Of a DNA stretch of 64,000 nt, positions 55,434 through 64,000 are shown piece by piece. This stretch comes from Siphonodentalium dalli (taxonomy: Eukaryota > Mollusca > Scaphopoda > Gadilida > Siphonodentaliidae), in assembly GCA_032622095.1 (NCBI GenBank), contig CP136061.1:235044944-235108943 (forward strand), read 5' to 3'. The notes below the pieces were generated by a model that was not told the origin of the DNA, ran no database searches, and was given only the letters and a program-made list of their open reading frames with translations. Within the stretch, counting starts at the first letter, position 1; each line of letters starts with the position of its first letter. The translations under genes and the position numbers were made by a program.

Positions 55434-55829
55434 TCAAGTAGTACCAATAGCTGCATATGAATACTCTGTTTCTGTTGGAATATCGCCTTCCCTCGGTTGA
55501 GCCTCTGAAAACACATGTCGCTGTGCATTTAGTTTGGATGGCATGTGATCATAAGTGTCAACTGACTGCTTTGTCTTCAGGTCCGACATATGTGAGTAAA
55601 CATGGTGCTGTGTCGTGTTATCTGAATTGGGACAAACCTTACCTGAACCTATTCCGTACACATTCGTTTCTGCCTCTACTGAAGAATAATACGTGTCTTC
55701 ATTGATGTTTGATTTCATGAACATCGCCGTTCGCTCTACCAAAGTGCATGTGGTTGGTATTTTTGCTTTAGCGCGATTCATATGTACCAAAGAATTTTTG
55801 TTTTTATTGTTCTTGACTTTTCTGTTCAA
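55434..55829 (-). CDS. tyrosine-motif-rich cytoplasmic tail (after in-frame TGA)
   Basis: A 131-codon frame ends in TGA at 55434. It is rich in short tyrosine motifs: DTYYSSVE, TNVYGIG, HHVYSHMSDLK, SVDTYDHMPSK and TEYSYAAIG. YSHM and YDHM fit the YxxM consensus for PI3-kinase SH2 binding. Tails with repeated TYDHM-like motifs are common on molluscan multiple-EGF and scavenger-type receptors. It follows the exon 55836-56052 in the same frame, separated by a TGA at 55830-55832. It could be the remainder of the tail after a nonsense mutation, or an exon reached through the donor GCCTCT|GTATGA and a phase-0 acceptor near 55712. Confidence 0.6.
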   Translation of the reverse strand: MNRKVKNNKNKNSLVHMNRAKAKIPTTCTLVERTAMFMKSNINEDTYYSSVEAETNVYGIGSGKVCPNSDNTTQHHVYSHMSDLKTKQSVDTYDHMPSKLNAQRHVFSEAQPREGDIPTETEYSYAAIGTT

Positions 55830-55835
55830 TCATAC

Positions 55836-56052
55836 AGAGGCAGATTCGACTGTATAATTTATCTCGGAATAGTAAGCAGCGCCCGAATCTTCTGATAGAC
55901 CTGGGGTCATATCGTTTACACCGACATCGTCCGACGCTTCCGATAGACCTGGGATCATATCGTTTACACCGACTGCAGCTTCTTCTTGTATAGAGCCTAT
56001 CTGAATCGATCCTGTGCGGGTCGTATTCACCCTATTCACCCGTCGTCGCTTC
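55836..56052 (-). CDS. juxtamembrane cytoplasmic exon of type I receptor
   Basis: The acceptor TTTTCATTTCAG precedes 56052 and the donor-like TCT|GTATGA follows 55836. The exon starts with KRRRVNRVN, a stop-transfer-like basic cluster. It then contains two copies of a 16-residue repeat (VGVNDMIPGLSEASDD and VGVNDMTPGLSEDSGA) and AAYYSEINYTVESAS, where YSEI resembles an inhibitory tyrosine motif. Its phase-2 start fits the phase-2 end of the membrane exon at 59756-59846, giving RQ-R-KRRR across the join. The role is presumably intracellular signalling of a single-pass receptor. Confidence 0.62.
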
Positions 56053-57647
56053 CTGAAATGAAAACCTATAATACAGGAACGGGAACCTTGTATATTGAAG
56101 ATTGAGTATTATACTAGTACGTGTTTTATAACCAGAGCGATGGCAAACAAATGACCGTGCACGATGAGCGAAGCCATTTCATTACTGAATTTATTCTCCA
56201 ATATCAAATTGTCACAGAAAACATAATATTAATAAAAAAAACATGGTTTTCAGACAAGAACTACACAACTTCTCCCTGTATTGGGCTGTATTTACCCCCC
56301 TCCCCTGTTCCATACATTGGGCACAAAATAAAACTTCGTCGGAGCACCTATGTTCCAATTTAACCCCAGCAGACACCACACCATATGGGACACTAGCCAC
56401 TTTTTTTCCTGTTTTATGTCTTACATGACAACGTGCTATTTTTTATCAGAAGTCGTATGGCTGTGAAGTGTACTTGACTTAAATATCTTTTAAAACAACA
56501 TAAATACCCAAAAAGCGCGATTTTCAAATCGAAAATCGTTTGTTTTGGTCGCGGAAAACACACAGGGACATATAATAACGCCGATTTGACCATGTAACTG
56601 GATGCCAGTAATAACAATCTTCAAGACGCTAAAAAGTCGCATATCATTACATGGAAGGAAATGACAAATTTGTGACTTGAATTACCCCCCCCCCCCCCCC
56701 CGCCTCGATTTTACGGACTCGAAACTGGGATTCGCTGTGTCCCTTAGAATTTCCCCGTCCACTCCCAATAACAGATCGAGAATAGTCGGATCACTAAATA
56801 CGACGAGATGCGGCTGGGCTATTTGCCCACTTTTCCGCATTGAAGGTGCACTATCTGTCCCAAATAAAACAAAACACCCATTTTTGGGCATACATTCTGA
56901 ATTTTGTTGTAAAGGGTTAATTTGTCAGATTATGTGGCGCTGCGACACATTTGGGTCCCTAATTTTTTTCACTCTCGGATTTGAATTATTGGTGCCAAAA
57001 TCTGCTCCCCGTTGCCCTACAAGCCGATGATACCACAAAACACGATTTGTGCCTAGTATATAGGTTACAATCAACTAAATATTTCCCATAGGCGACAGTG
57101 TTACGGTTAAGCCATACCCACGATTCATTGCGGTACAGAGACAAACTTTAAATATTTTTGCGTTTAGAACTCCACGTCGGACATAAGTTGTCAAAAAAGA
57201 AATCGTTCCTTACCATACTTATTCCTGGAAATAAATTGTCATTTCCACAACTACCCCCTTTTGTGCACAAAATTTTAGTATAGACAAAAAACCCACCCCT
57301 ACCACATTTGGCGACCAACATAGACGCTTGACGAACAAGCCCACACAAATGGCCGAGGAATTAACATAGCCTATGAATTTCTTTTTTCTTTCACATTAAA
57401 CAACCGACGATATTAAACACCATTCAGCTAGGAGACTAGGATATTCGCTGTTGTATCGTCGTAGAAGAGCGGTTGGCAAAACAGATGCGCATTTTAGAAT
57501 GGCCGATGTGATAATTAATGTATTAATTCATTGAATATTGTCATCATTTTGGACATTCGAGAAGGTGGATGGAGACGTAGTGTAAGGCCTCGGTAACACG
57601 CACGCGCTATGACGTTCATCTATAACCGGTTTTGCCTTTTATTGGTT
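56053..57647. other. intron between receptor exons, left part
   Basis: A poly(C) run lies at 56685-56701. Small ORFs on both strands have no family support. Interpreted as part of the about 3.7-kb intron. Confidence 0.45.
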
Positions 57648-58392
57648 TAAGCATTGTTTATTTATCCACCAAATATATAATAGTTACATAATATATATTG
57701 AACAAGGGAATACACAAGGAACTGATATAATGAATATGGTAATATGTGATATATCTGGTAGAAATGGAGAACGACAGTAAGCACATGGCTTTTCGGATGT
57801 CGTTCTCCCCATGTATAATCAAGGGCCCCTGTATAATATATATAAATCATCATGGAATTGACATTAGTGTCGGGACCGGACAGTAGATAGATAATTCGGA
57901 TATTATATGGGTCCTGGGATTTTTGGGGTATAAAGAATAAGAGGATAATTTAAGATAAGAAGACAAAGATGGGGGGGTGGTGGAGGGAGTGGAATGGAAC
58001 GGATTTTTCGTTTTATTACATGTTAGGTATGATGCTCTAAGATGCTGCTGACCGATTTATAATTAAGCAACTAAAATCGTTGTGTGTGGATAATACATTT
58101 TTGGAATTCTTCAAAAATAGTTACATTCGTTTGTAGACTCATTTTATGGTCGCAATTGAGGAAAATATAAACTGTGGGAACTATTGCGTCTGGGATCATT
58201 CCAAGAAGAATTTGCCTATGTGAACGGTAACGCCGACATTGGAATATGTAGTGGTAGCTATCTTCTATTTGGCCACAAACACAGCGATCAGTGACAGAGA
58301 TATAATTTTGGTATTTGTGCGCGTTTAGATCACTAAACTAGTTTCTAAGACGTGTGTGGATTATTTGAGTTTTTCTTGTGTAACAATATTTG
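57648..58392 (-). mobile_element. LINE 3' fragment inside receptor intron
   Basis: The minus strand reads RKTQIIHTRLRN, then CVCGQIEDSYHYIFQCRRYR near 58180-58320, ending at a TAG near 58073. This is the RxxQIxHxRLR plus C-x-C-x8-HYxFxC end of a LINE polyprotein. The 3' UTR probably runs to about 57650. One in-frame stop follows RLRN. It lies in the same orientation as the receptor. Confidence 0.72.
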
Positions 58393-59755
58393 AAGCGTGA
58401 GTTCTTCTTTTTATGACTAGTGTTTATTGTTGTTCTTTTTATGACTAGTGTTTTTTGTTGTTCTAAATTATAAAATAGCTTTTATTCAGACACCATAGGG
58501 CAAAAGGTAATGGTACGCCTCAATTGTCTGTCAATATAATATTTCTTTGGCCTATAATTGCTCAATCATAATTTGTTATTTAATCACCAATTTTGAAATA
58601 TAATCATCGTATTGAATATATATAGAAATAATGCCTGAACGTTTCAAGTGTGATAATGGGTAATATAGTGTCACAGGCAGCAGTCCGAGAAAACATTCCT
58701 ACTCACGGAATGTCGGATTTCAATCAAAATTGTTATGGATGTTCAGGATCACAAGGACTTTCAAGATATGTTGTTCACAGGTTCAGTTCTCGAGTTGTTT
58801 GTCTTTGTTTATCTGGAAATGTTGATTTCTTGTCCATCCGCGCAAATGTCTCGACCGCTAGTTATCGGACCCCAATAAAAAGTTGGTATGGATGTTCACC
58901 GCCACTAAAAACAATTCAAAATAATTATCTAGAGCTATATCCATGAACACCGGTTCTCTTAGTCATTGCAATTCGTGAAGCACATACATGATGTTATCTC
59001 ATCCGTACATGCATAATCTGGTTCGCAAGCCAGATGGTATCCCAGTACTGACATTGAATGCTGATCAATGCTAATTTGCCGACATAAACAGTCAAAATGG
59101 GAAATTTATACTCCGCATCATTGACATCCCAAACTCCGATTTGGTTACATATCATTTCAGCATCACTCGGCGGTTTTGACACTCGAAAGTCTGGTGGGCC
59201 CCTCACTTGATCGCGGATAGCTTTTTTAAAAACCGCACTAAGGATAGATAATTTCAAGAATTACTGTATAGAACATATATTGTTCTATTGATAATGATTG
59301 AGACATTCATTATCCTCCTTCAGCGGCGAATGATGTTATCTAAAATGAGATACATGAAGTCAACAAGTGTCTATAATTTATGATGAATTCGGATATAAGC
59401 CGGAATAATCATTAAAAGTGCCGGGCTGAGAGCAAGCAACGATCGTTGCCCCATTGAGTGGCTATTATGCTTCATGAAATATATTTGAAATAGTGATTAT
59501 CGTTGTTAACCACATTAATCTGAGTGACGATATGTTCTATTGTTAAAATTATTTGCCCCGGGTTGGTATTCCCTTCCCGGTTGGTGATACCAGGTTTACG
59601 GAGGTGGGTAATGAATCATTGAAATTATAAAGTAATTATTTGTTTAAGCTATAACGTGTGCTTGTCCTCATGTGTGTTTTGATATTGTGTTGCGCGTGGT
59701 TTTGTTTTCTCGTTTTGTGATCTTGTTGCCTTTTATATGTTATAGTTGTACAAAC
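58393..59755. other. intron between receptor exons, right part
   Basis: A 31-bp tandem duplication (TTCTTTTTATGACTAGTGTT ...) lies at 58399-58461. No other feature is supported. The ORF at 58650-58946 has no recognisable family. Confidence 0.45.
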
Positions 59756-59846
59756 CTCTGACGGAATATGATAATCGTGATCACCATGACAGCGACGATG
59801 ACGATGACAGCAGCAGCAGTAGTCGCCCCAATAACATAAGATGTCT
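59756..59846 (-). CDS. transmembrane exon of type I receptor
   Basis: The acceptor TTTTAATTTTCAG precedes 59846 and the donor CAGAG|GTTTGT follows 59756. The 91-nt exon is phase 1 in, phase 2 out, with 29 full codons: TSYVIGATTAAA then VIVIVAVMVITIIIF and RQ. This is one hydrophobic span with basic residues after it. Splicing to 56052 restores an Arg codon and adds KRRR, giving a classical single-pass topology with the tail inside. The extracellular exons should lie to the right but were not identified. The phase-1 entry is the same as in the WSC exons, so a WSC or EGF-type ectodomain is possible. Confidence 0.65.
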
Positions 59847-61989
59847 CTGAAAATTAAAACTGGATGTGAAGTAACCACAACGCATGCTTGTAACGTCTTC
59901 TCGCTATTGACAACAAATTGCAAGAATAATTTCGTTAGAAATATGCGCGTCAGTTTATCGATGTCATACCTTGGAACATCGCTGCCAACTTTTGACCATT
60001 AAGCATAAGGTCAGGGTGTAGAATATTCCAAGGTACGCAACTGTTAAGGTAACTGGCAGACTGTAACTAGTAACTGTTAGACCGTGCTATTTTTTACGGT
60101 TCAACACCCTTCAAATATCATCAAGACCATAACTAATAACGGTCAGACCAATAGTGTTTTTCACTGCTCAATTTTTTGCTCTTAATTTGCTAACTTTTCT
60201 TAGAATTAGCCAAGTTCCCGTGGTGAGAATATGATTTCCCGATAGGCATTACGATCATAGTTTTTTGATGACACTTAAATCCTCATTGCCTAAAGTGATA
60301 GAAAATACTTATGAAACTTTGAAGTTTGAAGGGGATCAAACTTGCTATGTGCCTCGTGGAGTTTAATCCGCATTATAAAGGCTGCGGACGCGTGATGTGC
60401 GCACCTTTCACTGACTGTAAATAACAACTGTATATACAAAACGATAACAGCGGAAGAGCTAACCCATTTAGTTTTTTATTTATATGTTATTAACATAATT
60501 AAAAAACGAAACGGGTGAGCTTTTCAGTTACGGCCATTCTAAAACATATGAATCGGGCATCCCATTTAATACATAAAGGAACAAAGCTATCGCAGTGAAC
60601 ACTCAAATGTTTGTACATGTAACAGAAACATATCTGAATGGCAAACTGTGCGATGACTTGGCGACAACGTTCACATGTAGTCAAACATTGTTCGATGAAA
60701 TTTGATAACTTGATGCATCACACGGTGTAGTACGACACTATAAATATCAGTGAGTCATAGATAGTTTGATGGGAACATTCTAACCAATAGCGGACTCCGT
60801 AAATTGGCGTAAACACTGGGCGCTATAACTTGACGAATGGCGATAATGATCCCATATGCACACGCTTCGATGGAAATTAATGAACATGATGCATCGGTCC
60901 GGGTATTTGTAATAGTTGTAGTTTTTGTACTAGTAAGTTGGAATTGTGATAATTCCACAGTTAACTGTCGTCACTGTCAACTGATTTGAACAGGTCAAGT
61001 TCAAATACTGACAACTCTGTCAACAGTATAATATCTACGTTGTTGTTTATATTATGGTCACTAGTGGTTGACAATACAATCCTTGTGAATTACTCTGGTG
61101 TGTGTATCCTCTTGCGTAAGTACAGGTATCTGTGTTTTTGTACACTGTCGATTTCAAAAACACTCGAGTCAGTCAAGTCTTAGCCGACTACTCGAATATG
61201 CCGCCTCGAATTCAACCCTGCTGTCACAATCTAGTAAAAAAATATCAGTCACAATCTAGTAAAACAATATCAGACATCAGCTAGTTTTCGCAGAGTTAGA
61301 ACTTGTCCGGTTCATATTGAAACCTATGTTAGACAATCTTAAGATTATTCCACCACTGAATAAGTCACCTTTTCCCAGAAACAATAGTTTACAGTGATCG
61401 CGAATTTACTATCTCAAAGCGACAAACGACAATTCGTTAATGATAGATGGAACGGGGTTTGCGGAATTATATAATTTGTTTCTGGACGCAAGCCGCCGGA
61501 ATGCATTGCACTGAATGAACATGCCGTATAACTTTAATAAAATTGGCAAATATCAGAGTCATATTTAGTCATACTGCATGGAGTCACTGCCGCATAACAT
61601 TTGGTCACCGATAATAACTTATAGCATGTTCAGAGCGCATAAACAATGGTGAATCACCATATAATTGATGAAACGATGTGGGACTGTCGGATTACTACGG
61701 TCCGATACCGTCAAACCGAATGTATTTTTAACAGTATACTGTATAGGCTGCTGACTTCAGATAAAATATAACAATTGGCTGCTTTTATTTTAAGTTATTG
61801 GTTGGCATAATTTCCTCAGTTCGTTTGTCCACGGTGTCGCTCCATTACGCTGATAACTATATGTATGCCGTTTAAAGGTCTAATGTGGTGTGTATATTGT
61901 CTTGTCGAGTTAGCCAACTTCTGGTAGCACCCTTGTCCATTTAACTCTCCGAAGGCTCATCAATCAATAACTGTCTGCGTTCCTGCTGG
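59847..61989. other. no confirmed exon
   Basis: Presumed intron or intergenic sequence upstream of the membrane exon. Weak inverted phrases occur near 60060-60145 (TAACTAGTAACTGTTAGACC and ACTAATAACGGTCAGACC), and a 23-bp duplication (CACAATCTAGTAAAA-CAATATC) occurs at 61226-61272. No domain-bearing exon was recognised. Confidence 0.4.
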
Positions 61990-63095
61990 TGGTGCACGAG
62001 GCTGACATGGTTTTGAGAATGCTTTCACAAGCTGTGCCTTGACTGGTTTACGCACACCGTAATCTTTGAAAAGCGATGTTGGAATCGTGGTCAGTTAATG
62101 GCTGAAAACGTGGCCATGTTATGTTACTGTTACACAACGTCAATACGGCGTGCAAACAGTATCGCCAGGTCATAGTGAGATCTCGTCGGCTCTTATTCGA
62201 TTACATTAATGCATGTTCGATCACTTGATCGGTGGACAAACCCGCCCAATAACGATCACCTCTTCTTGCAGCATGACAACCGTGCTCTTGAAATTGGCGG
62301 TCACTCAGTTGTTAATGCTAGCATCTTCTGTAGGTACAGTCTACAGCTTTTGGCGTAATGCATATGACCGTTGCAGCAAAGATTTTAAGCATTTTACTGG
62401 TTGTGCCGAGGGGTAAATATCAATCGGCCAACCTTTCGGCCCTAATAAATTCCTTGAAGATCTGGACACATTCCAAGTATTGTAACCACAACTTTGCCGT
62501 TTTGGATTTTCGTGCTACATAGCTCTGATAATCTAGGCAAGAATAAAGCTTCATAATAACCGAGTGACAATCGGCAGTCAATATAGAAACGGTATTCTGT
62601 TCAACATTTTCACAGATGTTCTTGAGAGCATCGATATCTTCGCTGTTAAGTTTGCTGAAGGGTAGACTACATATTGCTGTCGAAGTTGAAATTTCGCCAG
62701 TCAGATTACGGTAATCTGCATCCGATTCATCAGAAGCAATATCGGAAGAATCGCGCCCTGTAGCTTAACACGAAACAGCTCCATCTAAGCGTTTGCCTTG
62801 CAACGCGGCCTCTATACCAATAGATGCCCACGAAATTCTCTTGAATAGTCCTGGTGTGTCGGTCATCATGTGATTGACTGCCTGGGAACCACACACGGTT
62901 TCCAGGGCTTCTTCCAAACTGCACATAACGCTCATACGAGTGTGGAAACCACCAAGCCCGCATACCACTTTCATCGACGTACATGTTATGATATCCATTG
63001 ATTTCAGCCATATACAGAGGCTGATCAAAAGTGGTAACGGTTGCTATGAGCATTCCCAAAATACAAAATGCACATATGACTGATACTAAACTCAT
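61990..63095 (-). pseudogene. decayed copy of a multicopy metazoan protein family
   Basis: Fragments in several frames follow the order of a family I recognise only as unnamed, highly repeated animal proteins. TTFDQPLYMAE is near 63010-63035, GLGGFHTRMS near 62940-62960 and EALETVCGSQAVNHMMT near 62855-62915. KTAKLWLQYLECVQIFKEFI then RAERLAD is near 62430-62500, HMHYAKSCRLYLQKM near 62310-62355, and RYWAGLSTDQVIEHALM near 62205-62260. Family members read TFDQPLY, LGGFHxLMS, HMMxGxA, AxRxGxW and RxSDRxWAGLxxDLVIEQ. Here the W after RAERLAD is a TGA and at least two frameshifts occur. The function is unknown. The wide copy number suggests spread with or as a mobile element. Confidence 0.65.
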
Positions 63096-63170
63096 GTTTA
63101 TGGTGAAAACAATTAGTTGTTAATGTGAGCCGATTAACCAGAATGTGGCCCACATTTAGTTTTCATATGG
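63096..63170. other. spacer between decayed gene and solo LTR
   Basis: 75 bp of unassigned sequence ending in the ATGG duplicated at the LTR insertion. Confidence 0.5.
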
Positions 63171-63669
63171 TGTGAGATAACGACCCATTATAATCTCACA
63201 ACTTGATTCAAACTATACGAATGTCCCAATATATAGAACCCCAAACTCAGATATTCATGTTCGGTTCTTAACGAAACCTCACACGTCTTACTCCCAGCGA
63301 AGACATACACACAATGAAGATGGCTCCCAAATATGGTCAAGGGAAATGACTGGTCAAGGGAAATGACCATAACGGAGGAACCAATCCCGATGTGTATTGC
63401 CAAACGCCTCATCTAATATGCATCCCAAATAGTATATAAGAAACAACCACATCCCATCATCACTTCATGCTTTCACTAGACTCATCTCATCTCGAGGTTA
63501 GTATACCTCTCCAGGCATCACCCACACCAGGCATCACCCATTCGGGGACCTCACTTCGCGGCGACTCTTGATCAACACATTTGTATACACTGCTTGTATC
63601 TTATTCACGACGTAATAAAGACTTGTACCTATATATATATATATATATCTATGTGTTCATTACCTCACA
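63171..63669 (+). mobile_element. solo LTR, 499 bp, 4-bp target duplication
   Basis: The ends TGTGAGATAA and TTACCTCACA are inverted repeats (9 of 10), with TG...CA termini. ATGG is present on both sides (63167-63170 and 63670-63673). Inside, in LTR order, are a tandem GGTCAAGGGAAATGAC (63335-63350 and 63352-63367), TATATAAG (63433-63440), AATAAA (63614-63619) and a short (TA)n. This is the U3-R-U5 arrangement of an LTR without internal coding sequence, consistent with recombination between the LTRs of a gypsy-like element. Confidence 0.82.
63433..63440 (+). promoter_or_regulatory. TATA box of the solo LTR
   Basis: TATATAAG lies 174 bp before the AATAAA signal. Transcription would be expected to start about 25-30 bp downstream, near CATCATCACTTCATGC. 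Confidence 0.6.
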
Positions 63670-63673
63670 ATGG

Positions 63674-64000
63674 GAACATTTATCCGTTATGCTCCATTAT
63701 CAATTCCGGTACTCAGAACAGAGACCAAAATTGAGCGTTTTGCACTAATCTGTCAAACGTGAATTCACTGTGAGAGTTGCTTATATTTAATATGAGACAT
63801 AACCACAGTAGCTGTATGAGGCATAGACCATAGACAGCTAGATGTAAAGGTAACGGTCCCGCTACTATATATGAATAACATGGGGCAAACTCCCAATGTG
63901 TAACCATGGACTTAGCCCATACTAGTCATGTAATGATCCAGACTCTTATAAGTAGTCATAGTCCCATGCCCATATACATAGTCTATGGGCGTAGGACATG
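63674..64000. other. no feature recognised
   Basis: Non-coding right end of the window. A minus-strand ORF (63713-63907) has no family support. Confidence 0.35.

Noticed and set aside
55457-55705. 82-codon plus-strand ORF
   Set aside because: Complement of the tyrosine-rich receptor tail, which has the better coding evidence.
62213-62416. Plus-strand ORF with a signal-peptide-like start (MTTVLLKLAVTQLLML)
   Set aside because: It is the complement of the decayed multicopy gene family on the minus strand (RYWAGLSTD and HMHYAKSC regions), so the hydrophobic start is probably coincidental.

Overview
This is an AT-rich invertebrate nuclear window, most likely from a mollusc or another lophotrochozoan. 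The reasons are spliced WSC-domain exons, a P2X7-type C-terminal domain, a receptor tail rich in YxxM and TYDHM-like motifs, CR1/L2-like LINE pieces, a Ty1/copia-like LTR element and a dense set of terminal-inverted-repeat elements. No complete gene can be read from end to end. No rRNA, tRNA or CRISPR array was recognised.

Layout. 1-13.3 kb holds two paralogous copies of a WSC-domain gene region, both on the minus strand. Copy A (about 1-5 kb) has one WSC half-exon at 1150-1290 and has been broken up by a 5'-truncated LINE (about 1604-2338) and a 0.95-kb MITE (3492-4443). Copy B has WSC exons at 12092-12232 and 10183-10350 and a Thr-rich exon at 9506-9721. A 3.48-kb copia-like LTR element (5687-9168, perfect CTCTT target duplication) lies just beyond them. 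14-20 kb is mostly interspersed and foldback repeats around a P2X7-domain ORF (18122-18514). 22-25.6 kb holds a 5'-truncated poly(A) LINE with a clean 10-bp target duplication, and a third paralogous segment (C) that serves as the empty site for the MITE in copy A. 26-43 kb is gene-poor and full of MITEs and tandem repeats. 43.1-45.7 kb is a larger LINE with 76-bp flanking direct repeats. 46-52.5 kb is non-coding with local duplications and minisatellites. 52.7-54.5 kb is another LINE.

55.4-59.9 kb contains the most gene-like new unit. A single-pass membrane exon (59756-59846) and a cytoplasmic-tail exon (55836-56052) on the minus strand join in matching phase, followed by a tyrosine-motif-rich ORF (55434-55829) behind an in-frame TGA. 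A LINE fragment lies between them in the same orientation. 62-63.7 kb holds a decayed copy of a widespread multicopy metazoan protein family and a solo LTR with a 4-bp target duplication.

How the parts relate. The WSC pieces and the membrane/tail pieces look like surface-receptor genes built largely from phase-1 exons. Most other coding signal belongs to mobile elements. The window-internal duplications let several insertions be bounded without outside data. All family names come from motif recognition, not database searches.
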